Assembly (NCBI RefSeq): GCF_002127325.2
Contig: NC_035448.2
Location: 91,340,546-91,404,545, forward strand
Origin: Helianthus annuus
Lineage: Eukaryota > Streptophyta > Magnoliopsida > Asterales > Asteraceae
DNA: 64,000 bases
Reading direction: 5' to 3'
Of the stretch, positions 23,886 to 36,115 are shown piece after piece. Each line of letters starts with the position of its first letter. Within the stretch, counting starts at the first letter, position 1. The notes under the pieces were generated by a model that did no database searches, was not told where the DNA came from, and saw nothing but the letters and a program-made list of their open reading frames with translations. Made by a program: the position numbers and the translations under genes.

Positions 23886-25366
23886 TCTTTTCTGTCAAAA
23901 GATATGCGGTAGGTTAGACAATATTCCATAAGTGTCTATGAGGTACATAGTACCTTAAGTAAACAGGTAATCACCCAATATCACATGTATATATAATCAT
24001 TATTGTATGAGCGAGGAAACGATTACTGAGCCTTCACATAGGCTTGGTGACTTAGATTGTTGTTTATAATAACGTATTCGAGGCTACATCGCCTTGGTCA
24101 TACAAGTTACATGAAGTGGTAGGGTGTAATGTTATTGAATCTTTCTGAATGCTATTCCTCTTTTCTTGCTTAAATATCATTTCTCAAATGTCTCGTACAC
24201 GGGTAGACACGAAGTAGGCAAGACAGGTTTTCTACTTTATAAAGTGCTAAAGCACTGGTCTAGGTAGTGTTCCACCATATGAAGGTGTGAACACCTAGAG
24301 TTTATTTTTGGAGGGATGGTGATCTTTAGCTTGACCCGCAGAGTCCACCAGGATTTCCATGCACTACAAGTCGTTATTACGTGGGCCCCCGTAATAATAA
24401 ATTGTCTTGCACAGTTACCCCAGTTTTCTCTCGTCCAAGCAGATGATCAATCAAGGAGGGGACACTACTGTCCTTACACCTCTATCATGGAAAGGACCAT
24501 TGCGGTGGTCCACGCGCTAACACTCGTTATCGTTACGCGCGTATAGGCACGATGATAGGAATAAAGAGAATTCCTAGTAGTTGGAGGGGCACCTTTGAGA
24601 TGAATACTTCATCTTCCTTTTCTGGCCAAGTATGTTGCCAATCTTGCTTCACATAAGTCGCAGGGATCTCGACCCGTTGATTAAGAATTTGTTCAAGGTT
24701 GCCGCCTCTGCCTCGTCATCATCACCGTAGTCAGGCACCTTCACGATCAAGAGGGAAGAGCAGCCATCTCCTACGGAAGGAAGCTCATAATCTTGTTTGG
24801 TAATCACTCCAGCCATGAGCTTTGTAATGAACGCGAGGTCGACAGCTTCATCGTGCGAGTCAAGTATAGTAATAGGAGTCGGAGTCGAATGTATCTTGTT
24901 CACGTCAATAATCATTCGTACACTTATTTGTATGTATTCACGTCAATATTTATTTCGTACACTTATCCGTATGTATGTATCGATAAACAAATATGTTACT
25001 TAGCATAAACAGGCATTTCGATGCATCATATTACATATAACTCTCGTTTTAGGGGGTCATTTTTCTAGTTGTCGATTCACGACAGAAACACTACTTGGTA
25101 CTAGTTATCACCAAGAGTGTATTTTATCTTTGGCAAGTCTAACTCGTGTAGACTATGCCTTAATTGGCACCTTGTCTTGAGGGTATTCCCTACTAATGTC
25201 CTGGCCTTGTCCCTTTTTGAAAAGTGTTTGACTCATGGATCTTGACGCTTACGTGAATGCAATGAAAACCTTTTTGTAAAATGTTTTCGTGAGAGAACTC
25301 TAGTGATTGTAGTCTAGACTCGAGAAGGAATCCTAGTTCACTACAATCGAAGCTCTGATACCACAC
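23886..25366 (-). other. Leader of element D with primer-binding site
   Basis: The sense strand has a perfect TGGTATCAGAGC primer site (25352-25363) three bases from the LTR. The leader is nearly 1.5 kb and does not carry the ORF0 of A and B. It holds one open frame (24649-24915, 88 codons, with VPDYGDDDEAEA) that I do not recognise and that may be chance. Near the primer site it shares TCTAGACTCGAGAAGGAATC with the A, B and C leaders. Confidence 0.7.
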
Positions 25367-25606
25367 TGTCACACCCTGTCTTTTGCGGAAGCGTATGATG
25401 TCTGACTGGTTTAACATCATTGCATTCAATCGTAATAAACAACTACATGATCAAAACGATGTTCATCCATTCATAAAATTTATGTATTACAAACATTGTT
25501 TATTCAAGTTTTTAAAACACAACCTTCGACTAGGTTACAAACCAACAAAAGTGGATGACATCTAAACTTCTAGTTACGACACCTGCGTCCAAGATCCATC
25601 CTGTTA

Positions 25607-26251
25607 CTTGAAATACATGTAATTTTAGAAAACATCAACAAAAAGTTGAGCGAGTTCTTGCGTCTTGTTTGTGTAATGTAATTCTTGTAAATCTTTGAGA
25701 GACTCCTTTGTAAACAGGTATGAAAAGCGTGTATGAACATGAATATTTTACAAGGACTTTAAGGCATGTGAGGACATAGGGAGCACTTGTTATGGCTCAT
25801 AGGGAGCACTCGTAATGGCTCATAGGGAGCACTCGTAATGGCTCATACCCTTGTCGATTTTCCTCGACTGTGTCGATTAACCTCGATAGTGTCGATTTAC
25901 CTTGACAGTGTCGATTTACCTTGACTGTGTCGATTATCCTCGACTGTGTCGATTAACCTCGACTGTGTCGATTAACCTCGACTGGGACTCCGAAGCACTA
26001 CTAGGTACTAGTTGTGACCATGAGTGGGGTTCGGCCGTACCCGTTAGATCTAACCCTCGTCCCTAATTATGTATTCACATCTTGGTACTAGTTTTCACCA
26101 AGAATTTATGGCATTTCAATATTAAGTCTAAGCTCACATGATCTAGTATTTCATAGGCGTTTCATACCGTTTAAGCATTTGGAACATGTATTTCACCCCC
26201 GAGAGTTATAAAACCAAAAACAGTTAAAGAAAAGGGGGAGCATGAACTCAC
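25607..26251 (-). other. Putative leader intron in LTR D
   Basis: Donor GTGAGTTC starts at 26251; the acceptor is weaker (TTTCAAG, ending at 25607), with GAACTCGCTCAAC about 40 bases upstream of it. Contains the D tandem repeats. Confidence 0.33.
25777..25984. repeat. Two tandem-repeat arrays in LTR D
   Basis: About three copies of a 24-bp unit (CATAGGGAGCACTCGTAATG core, to about 25845), then about seven copies of a 19-bp unit (GTGTCGATTAACCTCGACT, from about 25870). Units vary at a few positions. Confidence 0.8.
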
Positions 26252-29069
26252 TGTTTTGCGTCTTCACTACTCGTAACTCAAATCTCGTCAGCAAATATGA
26301 CTACCTACAATGTGCTAGGGTCTGTTAGACGAGCGGGTCGTGCCTTGTCTTAGTATTCATGTTTTGAGTTACGTTTTCTTTATGTCTTTACATCATCCAG
26401 AGTTATAATACTTTTCAAGTATTTGTTTTCGCGTTTCTTTCCCAAGGATGGGAGTATTTCATACATGTATTCTCGTATTCTTGTATTTGTAGTTTCCAAA
26501 ACAATATATTTTCACTTAGAAAATATACATAGACTTGTTTTGTCCCAAAATAATGTATCGTCAAGAAAATATATATTTTTCTTCAAAAGTCATGTATCTT
26601 CTAAATATTCTAAGAAAATATATTTTTACTTCCAAAAGTAATATATGTTCTCTTTGTCGAAAATATGATATACTTTGTAATGATAAAAATCATACTTTCG
26701 TTTCTTTTGTGTCCAAAATAATATTTACCAAAAATATATTGTAACGGTACTTCTCGGAATATTTCGTAAGTTACGTTATTGCGTTCGGTTTCACAATATC
26801 AAGTGTGTAACTTATATATTTCATTCCATGTAATTTTTGGTATTATTTTGGTGTTATAAATTCTTGGTATTTGTGAGTTATATTATTTTCCCTAAAATAA
26901 TATAACTATAACTACTTCACATAATCACACACAATGTCTTTAATGTAAATATATATTCTAAATACATATTTACCCATTTTTATTTGTGAAAACCAACCTC
27001 CATTACTTGTATTTTTGTTACAAAAATCTTTGGCAAAGTTTATATGGAAAACTCATGATTAAAATACACTTGTAAATATTTGTTTGAAAATATTTTTCTA
27101 AGTGTTTATATTTTTAGAAAATTCTGCCATAGTTTCCCCTAAAAATGGAGGTTTTCATGCTTTCAAGCATATCATTTTCTTTTGTAAAATCATCACCAAT
27201 CATCAAAAAATCACTCAATACTTACCATATGCCAAAAATATGAAATTTACACTATGTCATGAACTTGAAACTTTGTAAAAATTTGTAGTAACTTACTAGT
27301 GTACTTAGTAAGTTTAGTTACCCTTTAAAGTGTGGTTATTTATTTGAAAATATCATTCTTGAAGAATTTAGATCCTCATAACTTGTGAAGTGATTTTCTA
27401 AAAATGTTTCTTCTTGAGCTTTTCTTGTTAAATATATTTTTCTACACTTGATTAACCACTAAAAACATGGTTAGTTTCTTTAAAAATCATGATCTTGTAA
27501 ATCTTGTAAATAACTTTGTTCTCTTGAAAATATTATCTTTGAAATCCTTTATTTTCAAGACTTATAACATGTATCACAAATCATTATACACTAAAACTAG
27601 TTTATTTTCAAGTTCATGTTTAACATAAAGGATGATCATTATGATTTCTTCAAGATCTATCCTTATACTTGCTAGATCATGTGTTTAATCACCATCTAGC
27701 AAGCTTCATATGGTGATCTACACCATACACACAAGAAATCAACAAACAAGTTCAATACATACACTAGAACAACTTGATCTTCATGTTTTAGAGCTTTATG
27801 ATAATGTTCATCTTTATGTTTTCTTGAGATTCTTAGTTTACCAAGTTATTTCATACTTTAACCACTAAAATTATGAGTGAAAACAAGATCAAAGAGGCTT
27901 ACTACTAGCACTATGGCTAGGGAAGAACAAGTATGAAGATGATGAAGAAGTAGAGTGGATAAAAGCTCCTAGATGAGGTCCTTCCACTTCCAATGCTTCT
28001 AAGCCTCCTAAATATGCTTAAGACACCTTGTAGTATGCTTGGATCTTGAAGGAATGGATTGAAAATGGGGAGGTTAGAAGAGGGTGTTTGGGCCGTGAGT
28101 TTAGGGGAAGGAGAAGAGTGGTTTGTGAGTTTTCATATGTTAGAATGTAAATGACCAAGAACTTGTAGTTTTTATAAACAACTTCCACATTAAGGATGGC
28201 ATATGGTATCTTGTGTGGGTATATTCTCCAACATGATCTAATAAAATATAGTAAACAAATATTATGTGCGACCCATGTCCCCTAACCGTCCAACATGGGG
28301 GGGGGGGGTAAAGTGTATCTTTTAATGGTTAGTTACTTGATTTAGTTAGGATTGAATGGTGCTAGTTAGGTATTTTATGTATTTAATGTTTATTAGATGT
28401 GTTATGATGTTCGGTGACCATAAGTAGCTTTGTAACACTAAAACAATGCTTCTAGCAATATTTTGGTATTCCGGGTAATGTCCGGTTGTTCGGTTAGATA
28501 CTGGTTTGTTAAAGTGTTAAACTATTCCGTTTAGCGTTCATTAAGTACCCTTTTGTGATACTTTTAATTCCCGACACTTAGTAAAGCATACAGGACCAAT
28601 AAACCACTTTTCTGCATTATATTTTGGAGTTTAAATGCTGAAAATAACTGAATTTTGGTTATTTTCTGCAGAATTCTGCACTTTTAGTGTATTTTAGGCA
28701 CTTTCAGGCACTTTGTCTATCAGTTAAGCATGCAGTTTTGTGGTCCTTACTTCCCTACACACTATACTAGTGTAATACGTCATCTCTAGCTCATACAGGG
28801 CCTCAAAATATTGTCTGTCTATGTATTGAACGTCGTCAGCATTTTTTTGTTTGTCTGGTAATGGTGCCAATTATGTTCTGTGTAACATTTGAACTATCTC
28901 GTGTTGCATGTAGCAATGAATAAAGTCTTGTAATGTGAAATGCCATTGTATGTATATAACAGTAATCAAAAATTCATTTGTCTTGTAAACTAGATCATGC
29001 ACAATTATTTAAGCACAGATTACTATTCAGTTAGTGTACAAAATGTACGGAAAAGTGACGCTTGTCACA

Positions 29070-30751
29070 GCTGATTCCAGGAGTTCGGATAGATTCAGCA
29101 CATCATACAAAAGTGAGCATAACTTACTCATTTCTTAACCGTTTCACTTGATTCTTTTTCCTACTTACTTGGATTAACCTTAGGAACATTTCCATAGGTT
29201 TTTCATAGAAAACCAAGGTCTAGAATGTCACCAAAAAGGCTCTAAAATTGACTGGTCTTTCTGTTCTTGATTCATACTTTGTTAAACTTGATTAAACTAG
29301 ACTATCTCATCTCAAACCTATGTCCTTATGCTTATAACCACATCTATGGTTAGTTGGGCTTAAGAACAAGGTTGAGACATGTAAAATCAGAGGTGTAAAC
29401 CTCACAAACTTTCTGTTTTGTTCAAGGGTTTAACCCACAAGTGATGTTCAAGCCTAAAGCTTGATGATTGTGTGATTTAGGATTAGCTTGGGCTATCTTG
29501 CTTGAAAATCCATATATTGCTTGATGTTTTCTCTTAGATTAGTTGTTCTTATTCCATTATTACTTGTAATTTCATTACCCTCGTTGAATGTTCATAACAT
29601 CAAGTGTAGTGGTGAACATCTAGAGGTACCAAAATTGAAGACTTGTTCTTCCTACCTCCTACATGACTTCCATGATACAAAGAGGTTCCTAAATGGTGGA
29701 TTTATCCTCCTACCTCCTACTTGACCTATATGATATAATGAACACTACATACTACTTATATGTATATTCCAAATAATCGAACATTTGATGGTGAATTTGT
29801 GTTCATTTGTCAAAGTACTAGGTTACATCATCTAAAACATTATGTGTTAAAGATGAAAAACTTTATGTTATATGCTATTTTATGTACTTTGAACTCAAAA
29901 TCCTTAATCTTCCGTTATCATCCAATACTCATACGCCTTGTTTTCTTCGTGTAGAAGGACTTGGTGTTCCAACCTCCTAATCAACAAACAACTCTCCCGG
30001 ATTTATCAAATGGAAGCTTGCAAAACCGTGAGTACACTTGACCCATTTACCTTTTAAAAACACTTTGGGTTGTAACATGTTATTATACAAACTTCACACT
30101 CACACACTTAAAACATACTGTATGATCTCAATCCGTTATACATGCTACTTGTTTACTTAGGTTCATGCTAGACTTTACATGCTTTATGTCATTTACTTTG
30201 CTAAGCCCTCAACTTAACATATATAGCGCTATAGGAGTAGCACACCACCCGTCGGGGTCTTATTAAGTCTTTATTCTAAAACGGTCTCGTTACTTTTGTG
30301 GCGAGGGATGCTAAATACTAGTGGACACTTGGGTTTGACATATTGTGATGCATGCTAGTTACCTTGTTAACAAATTGCCATGTGGATTCGAGAAAATACT
30401 TTTATACTTATGCTATATTTATTCAAACCTTGTGTACTCGCCTTTGCTTTTGCATTGAACTTTATTTTAAGCATGTTACAGGTTGAGGATGATGATGCTA
30501 TGAAATGAAGTAGCAATGATGCCTAGATACACATTTAGACGTCTTAGGCTTAATATGTTGTATCAATTTTGTTCAAGTTGTTATGTATTTTCATTTGAAC
30601 TTGTTGTTATTTGAATTATTATGTAATGTTGACAATTCGAAGTTATGAAATGAAAATGGTTGATTTAAATATTGTCACAATAGTGTTATGAAGTCTCTTG
30701 CACTCTCGTTTTCGTCTCACTCCGATGTTTCACCCATTGGTTGGGTGTGAT
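29070..30751 (+). repeat. Remnant of an older gypsy LTR, plus orientation
   Basis: The layout matches the downstream half of the E LTR: GTGAGTACAC donor-like block (30028), TATA-like CATATATAG (about 30217), a GTGTACTCGCC block, GTTACAGGTTGAGG acceptor-like block (30481) and an end resembling the TTGGGTGTGACA terminus (here ...GTGATA at 30751). The start was removed or displaced by D. No primer site follows, so it is a solo or truncated LTR. Small open frames here are not convincing. Confidence 0.5.
30028..30481 (+). other. Putative leader intron in the old LTR remnant
   Basis: Donor CCGTGAGTAC at 30028, acceptor ATGTTACAG ending at 30481, TACTCGCC block between. Inferred from conservation. 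Confidence 0.33.
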
Positions 30752-31260
30752 AGTGGAGCAGTGGTCGGCGCATGCTGATTGGTGCCACGTATACATCCTT
30801 GTGTACCTTTTTGTCTCCTATACGATTGTCCATCGTGCGGTACGATCAGGTACACCCTGTTGGACGCTTATTGGCCCACTGCTCTGCCATTTGTACTTTT
30901 TGTACCTGTCCGATGTTTACGAAGGTTTATAGTTAAAAAGGAGGAGGATTGATTGCTTGGCAAGCATATGGTAGAAGTAATTTCCATGCCGGTCTCGAGT
31001 GTTTCACAAAGATACATCTTCAGCCGAGTGTTGAGTGATCTCTCGTGAGGTATGTGAACTCGTATATAAATGGAATTTTAAAAAGGCATGTTATGCCCAA
31101 ATAAATAATTTCTTTTATGAAACGTTCTAAATAAATCATAACGAATAAGATTGTAAATAGAATAAAAATAAAACCAAATAAATATCTTGGATCCTCGACA
31201 CTCAAGACAAGCCCAAAAAAACTTCTCTCCTACCTATTCCATTTGGTGTGTGTAAAGCCA
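30752..31260. other. Unassigned stretch with a weak foldback
   Basis: The ends of 30755-30885 are GGAGCAGTGG and CCACTGCTCT, nine of ten inverted, with an inner TGTACCT/AGGTACA pair. This could be a small foldback element or chance. The remainder up to 31260 shows nothing recognisable. Confidence 0.3.
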
Positions 31261-31626
31261 CATAATAAAGAGTTTTGTTTGAGGACAAGCAAAGATTCAA
31301 GTGTGGGGGTATTTGATGTGTGTAAAATGTAACATATAAATTACATCAAATTAGGCATAAAACTAACCCTTTTTCATGGTTAAAACCTTTTCTCAAAAAT
31401 CTTTAGCTTGATTAGACGTTGAGGATAAACCAGTACTAAAAGCTCTTGTGTCCTTGGATGACCTCGGTATCTTACCAACGCTATACTACGCTCACGATGG
31501 GTGCACTTGCCCAAGTGTGTGTTTAGTGTTAGTAGAATATCGTGTTTTATAAATTTAAAACTTGACTAATGCGTAAAATGGGCTTAAAATATCAATAAAA
31601 TCATAACACACCTAACGCACACTAGT
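31261..31626 (+). mobile_element. Athila/Tat-type gypsy 3' end: polypurine tract and LTR start
   Basis: GAGGACAAGCAAAGATTCAA followed by GTGTGGGGGT and then TGATGTGTG (LTR start near 31314) is a hallmark of the internal 3' end of Athila/Tat elements. About 310 bp of LTR follow, including GGTGCACTTGCCC-type sequence, then it stops. No coding part is preserved. Confidence 0.65.
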
Positions 31627-31735
31627 GATGGTGGTTGTAGATGTTGAAGGGTGGTGACGGTGGTGATGAAGGTGGTTGTTGATTAGGAGATGGTGGTGGT
31701 GGTGGAATGGTGGTGGTGGTGGTGGAGGGTGGTTG
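31627..31735. repeat. GGT/GGTGAT-rich simple repeat
   Basis: Irregular runs of GGTGGT and GATGGTGG units, just before the Helitron-like element. Confidence 0.75.
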
Positions 31736-31899
31736 AATAATAATATTTTTTTAAATTATTTTGTTTTATTTTTTAATAATATCTATACTACTTTATAAAG
31801 CATATCCAAAGGACTTCTTAAAGTCCATAAAAATTCCCTTAAAACACCCCTAAAGCATGCTGTACAACCCTCTAAAGCACAATATAATTTACAATTCCA

Positions 31900-32640
31900 A
31901 TTGTGCCCTCCAAAACTTTTACCCTTTACCCGAATTCATCATCAACCGTCCATTTTCTTTCATGTCTTCACACGGATCGTGATCTGACGGATGATGTTGT
32001 TTTCACACGGATCCACCTTTACCCTTCATTCTCTCTCATCTCTCTCACAACTCACATCTCACCAGTCACTCTCTCTCTCTCTCTGGCGATTCCAGATCCA
32101 GATCTGGATCTAGGGTTTCTCTGCTATCTCTCTTGCGATCCAAGCTAATCAGATCCGTCTTCCATCTGTTCTCTCTCTCGCACGATCCAAGCGATTCAGA
32201 TCCAAGAGATTCAGATCTAGGTGCTGTGTGTGCGATTCAGGTACATTTGAAACCCTAATTAACTTTGCGTATTGTGTATTTTCTCTATTAGACTGATGTT
32301 TGCATTATTAAATTGAATCCAGGGTTTAAGCATGTTTAAAACTAGGGTTTCAGGAGATCGTGAGATGAGGAAAAGCGGGGATTTCACCAGATCTAGGGTG
32401 TTACTTTCATTTGATTTCGAATCCATGACCCCATCCCGTGACACTGTGGTGTGCAGATGGATCCCTAGCCGTCGCATCTGGTGAACCCGCACATAATAAC
32501 TCTTTTGACTTGTTTTCTAACCTGACTTTCGGCTCATCTTTCCTAAATCGTTATCTTTATGTTTATTGTTTTCCGCCCAGAACTGGCAGCACGGTGGCGG
32601 TGGAGTGAGGAAACAGTCAAACAAAAGAGACACAAGTGGA
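31900..32640 (+). other. Probable captured promoter/5' leader region inside the Helitron
   Basis: A CT-microsatellite (about 32068-32084), repeated CAGATC/GATCCA words and GGGTTT/AAACCCTAA motifs are typical of plant 5' untranslated leaders. A splice-like GTACATTTG follows at about 32240. No coding start can be assigned. Confidence 0.35.
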
Positions 32641-33891
32641 GGAGTGGAATATTGACGGTATGCTTTGATTCCATCAGTTTGATTTTTTATGTTTCTTTGG
32701 CTTTCTATTTTGTTCCACTTTGAAAGCAGACCATTATACTAGATGTTTCAAATGAATATCATGTTATAAAAGCAGCAACAATTCACCTAACTTAGCACAC
32801 ACAATATGAAATGTATCTAATAATTTTTTTATCTTTTGGCAGCTTGGTAATCGAGTGATGATTTTAAGATGAAGAATTGAGTATTATGGTCTTTGGGGTA
32901 TGTCTTTATATGTAAGCAAATTTTGATGGTTCCAATCGAGTAATGATATTTTGGTTAGATGAAGTTGTCATAGGTTTGAGTTTTACAGCGCAAAATATCA
33001 TCTGCAAACCACTTTTTTGCTGAGATGTCTCGTAAGGATTTACACCAATATGACGTGAGTTTTAATCTTTCGATGTTGCAACCTGCAAGTCTTCTTTATG
33101 TATTTTAACTTATTACCTGAGGTGGGATGATGAACCGACCGGGCGGGTCAGGTGACATATCATTATATCAAAATGGTTATTGTTGGTCAAACAAGGTCAG
33201 CTATCATTTTGACCTTTGGTATTTGAGTTAACTGTCTGTGGTATGGGTCAAAAGTAGTTGTGGGTTAAATCTATCGTATGGGCCAAAAGCAATTCTATTT
33301 TCACTAACATGTTAATTAAATATTTTTTTAGAAGAAATAAGTTATAAATAAACTTTGGATAACTTTCAGCCAACTTTTAAACGATTTCTCTTCAGCTGAA
33401 TACTGAATATTATAGGCACAAATTGCAATATGAAAGTACTGTACTTATGTGTTTGTAGCTTAGATTGATAGGTATTGAGCATATGTGTATCTGTTTGTTT
33501 TTTACACTAAGGGTATTTTAGACATTTAATAGTTTTTGCATATGTGTATATGTTTGTTTTACATGAATGTTTTATTTGAAGCTGGGGGGAGGGGGTATGG
33601 TTAAGAATTCGCTGCTTGCTGGTTCACATAAATGGATAGATTTAGTGGTAACAGACCCAAGATTCTTGATTCGGCTTTTCTTAGACCGGGGCGGTTTGAC
33701 CGACAGGTTGGTTAAAAAAACAAGACAAACATTCCCACAACAAAAGATTTGGTTTGAATTCTAAGGTCATTTGGTGGTTAGCAATATGATTACTAATGGG
33801 TCAAATGGGTTTACTTTAAAATCTTAGTTAAAACTGAAACGAGTCAGGTTGATAAAAGTGACCCGAAGTACCTTTACATGCTTACAGCCTC

Positions 33892-34329
33892 TTGGTCTAG
33901 ATGATAATGTGGCAGCTGGGTTGGGTAACGGGTCAACACCCTATATGATAATGTTGTCAATTGGTATTAAGCTTTCCATAGAAGATTTCGCTCTTGCTTT
34001 CAAAAGGTCACTCTATATTTGCGCTATTACTCACCTGCGTTTCGGTTAATTCAAAATGCATGTAATTAACATCCAAATATAAGACGGGTTTTAGATTTTT
34101 ATCGTGATCTTATCATATTTGCAGGCCTTTACCATTATCCATGGGGTTTCTAGCCCAATACGCATTAAAACCGGTTCTTGGTGTATTCGTGGCTAGATTA
34201 TTCGGTGTAGCTCCCATGTTCTATGCAGGATTTGTGTTAATGGCGTGTGTTTCGAGTGCACAGTTGTCTAGCTACGGTAGCTTCTTGAGCAAAGGGGATG
34301 TAGCTTTGAAAGTAAAACAGATGCTTTGA
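33892..34329 (+). pseudogene. Captured exons of a BASS-type sodium/metabolite cotransporter
   Basis: Exon one (33892-34006) encodes a segment containing SIGIKLSIEDFALAFK. An intron with GT at 34007 and GCAG at 34121-34124 splits an Arg codon. The next exon (from 34125) encodes PLPLSMGFLAQY, then LKPVLGVFVARLFG and SAQLSSYGSFLSKGDVAL. These are conserved blocks of the bile-acid:sodium symporter (BASS) family, plastid-envelope carriers in plants. Only two central exons are present; the reading runs to a stop at 34329 soon after GDVAL, where the family protein would continue. It has neither the transit peptide nor the remaining membrane helices, so no transporter can be made. The intact splice junctions suggest capture of genomic DNA, not cDNA. 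Confidence 0.72.
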
Positions 34330-34657
34330 ATTGATTTTGTGGATAGGCATCAAGTTTAATTTGGAATTACCACTTATGGTTGAGTGAATGTGCATTTTTA
34401 AATGGATCTTTGCATTTGTAATCAGAAGAATATTGCTTTTTGTTTTGTTTTAGTTAAAAACTTCTTTGAACTATGCCCCTATGATGTTGAGTTGCAACTT
34501 ATGGGATCATATGTGATTTGAATGGCTTTGTTTGTTTAAGAACTTGAGATTTTTGTCTGTTTTCTCCATATGAAACTAATTAAAATTGTTTCAAATAGTT
34601 GATATTTGGTTAATCTTGATGTATTCTAGAAGCTAATATGCAATTGTTGATTTCTAG

Positions 34658-34754
34658 AATGGCTGCAATGGCGTCTCACCAATCTTTGCTACCCGTCAAT
34701 CTCGCGCGCAGGTGACTGCTATGCGTGCCTTGACCCAACATCGCCGCAAAAAAG
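34658..34754 (+). pseudogene. Captured exon of unknown origin inside the Helitron
   Basis: Open for 32 codons between a TTTCTAG acceptor (ends 34657) and a donor GTACTC (from 34755); the frame reads NGCNGVSPIFATRQSRAQV and then a basic end HRRKK. The exon-like borders and lack of stops suggest a third captured piece. I do not recognise the family. Confidence 0.35.
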
Positions 34755-35051
34755 GTACTCAATTTTCAAGTTATATATGTATAATAATGCGTTAAATATG
34801 ATTTAAAAACTGTATTATTTGAATACACAAATTTAGAAGGTTGTACGCATTAATAACATCCTTTGGGTGACTTTTCAACCCATTTGACTGGATTTACTTT
34901 AGCTATTGTTTTTTATTTGACCCATTTGGGTCAAAGTATGACCCCAATCAGTCCATACATAACTGGATGAGTTGAACTTGTCACATTCAGTTTTAACATT
35001 CTCAAAACTGATGCATAATTTTGAATGAATATAATTCTTGCTGGTTTGTAG

Positions 35052-35438
35052 GTACCTATTGTTCGGGTGCTATTGGGCCAAACAGTTTATCATCGCGTGT
35101 TCTTCAACTGTGATTGCGGGCTCCGTCGCTTCATACTTAGGTAAGCCTTTTAGCATAAAAAATAGTTAACTTTTGGTTTTTGCATCTTTGGTTACTAACG
35201 AATGCGTGTTTATTATTTAATTCAGACGACTATTCCGTTTCTTCTGGTTTATTCGTCAATGAAGCTACTCATGCGCTATAGCCTTGGCTCGGTGGCTATT
35301 GGTTCCTTGATTGTATCGTTTGTTGAGTCGACTCGGTTTATACTCGAGGCTGTTCGCCGGAGACTTAAAGTTGCTGACATCATGCCCGAAAACGGGATTA
35401 AAAGTTTGTCTTTATTGCTGATGACAAAAGAAAAATAA
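35052..35438 (+). pseudogene. Captured exons of a choline-transporter-like (SLC44/CTL) protein
   Basis: Exon one (35052-35140, after a TTTGTAG acceptor, before a GTAAGC donor) encodes QFIIACSSTVIAGSVASYL. Exon two (from 35226, after ATTCAG) encodes IPFLLVYSSMKLLMRYSLG, then GSVAIGSLIVSFVES and RFILEAVRRRLKVAD. These match the conserved late membrane segments of plant choline-transporter-like proteins. The end drifts (ENGIKSL...) to a stop at 35438 without the expected continuation, and the residues usually between the two exons (a short ARGE-like stretch) are missing. It is a fragment of a multi-span membrane transporter and not a functional gene. Confidence 0.7.
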
Positions 35439-36029
35439 CTGCTACAACTTGGGTACCCATACTTGCAATTAGAATTTACGTCGTGGTCACATACGAAAGG
35501 TTAAAAGGATAGGCAAAAAGGTAAGAATGGTTGACTTTGATTAGTGAAACTGAGCCACAGGGACAATGATGGAAACATGGCTTCCAATGGGATTGTAGAA
35601 GTATATACTCATGAAACTAAAAGGGATAATATAGTAATTTCACTCACTTTTCTTGATGCTGACAAGTTTAATGCCATAGAAATACCATGTAGAAGTATAT
35701 ACTCATAAATGTTTGTTGTTAGTTATATGAGCATTTGGACTTCTAAAATAAATGCACCACTCGGTCAAATTTATTTGGTATACATTCAGACAATAGCTTG
35801 TTACCACCCAATACATTTTTAATGTAAAGAAAGACTCGATTAATCTGACCCCATCCTGACTCGAATAAAACCATCCTAACTCGAACAAAAATGATCATTT
35901 TGCTTCGGACGTTCTCTATAAAATATTATTACAAATCGATTATAGAAAAAAGAATTTATAAGACAAATTTGGATCACAAAACTACATCAATTAATGCGGA
36001 AACCCAATAAATATGGGAAAAATCCTCTT

Positions 36030-36115
36030 GTGGAAATCGAACCTAGGACCTCATGGTCCCTAAGTCTTATCCCATTCCCAAAATGCCACTTAATTCTAAT
36101 ACTATTGATTATGAT
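36030..36115 (-). repeat. tRNA-like/SINE-like fragment
   Basis: On the minus strand, TGGCATTTTGGGAATGGG (36071-36088) resembles an A box and GGTTCGATTTCC (36032-36043) a B box, spaced about as in a tRNA-derived SINE head. No clear tail or target duplication was found. It lies within the Helitron-like element. Confidence 0.35.

Larger units (their letters stand above)
25367..29069 (-). repeat. 5' LTR of element D (3703 bp)
   Basis: TGTCACACCC at the primer side, ending CTTGTCACA. It has a TATA-like box (TTTATAAAAAC on the sense strand, about 28168-28178), a 12-G run (28297-28308), the CCCCC/GGGGG block (about 26186-26251) and tandem repeats near the primer side. The right flank is an older LTR of plus orientation. 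Confidence 0.82.

Noticed and set aside
24649..24915. 88-codon frame in the D leader as another ORF0
   Set aside because: Shares none of the ORF0 landmarks and is short; kept only as an unrecognised frame in the leader entry.
25851..25984. CRISPR-like array
   Set aside because: Units are head-to-tail without unique spacers, inside a plant LTR; a minisatellite.
30741..30932. Firm MITE call
   Set aside because: Only about nine terminal bases pair and no target duplication was found.
31903..32148. Open frame at the start of the Helitron
   Set aside because: Falls on CT-repeat leader-like sequence with low complexity; no splice or family support.
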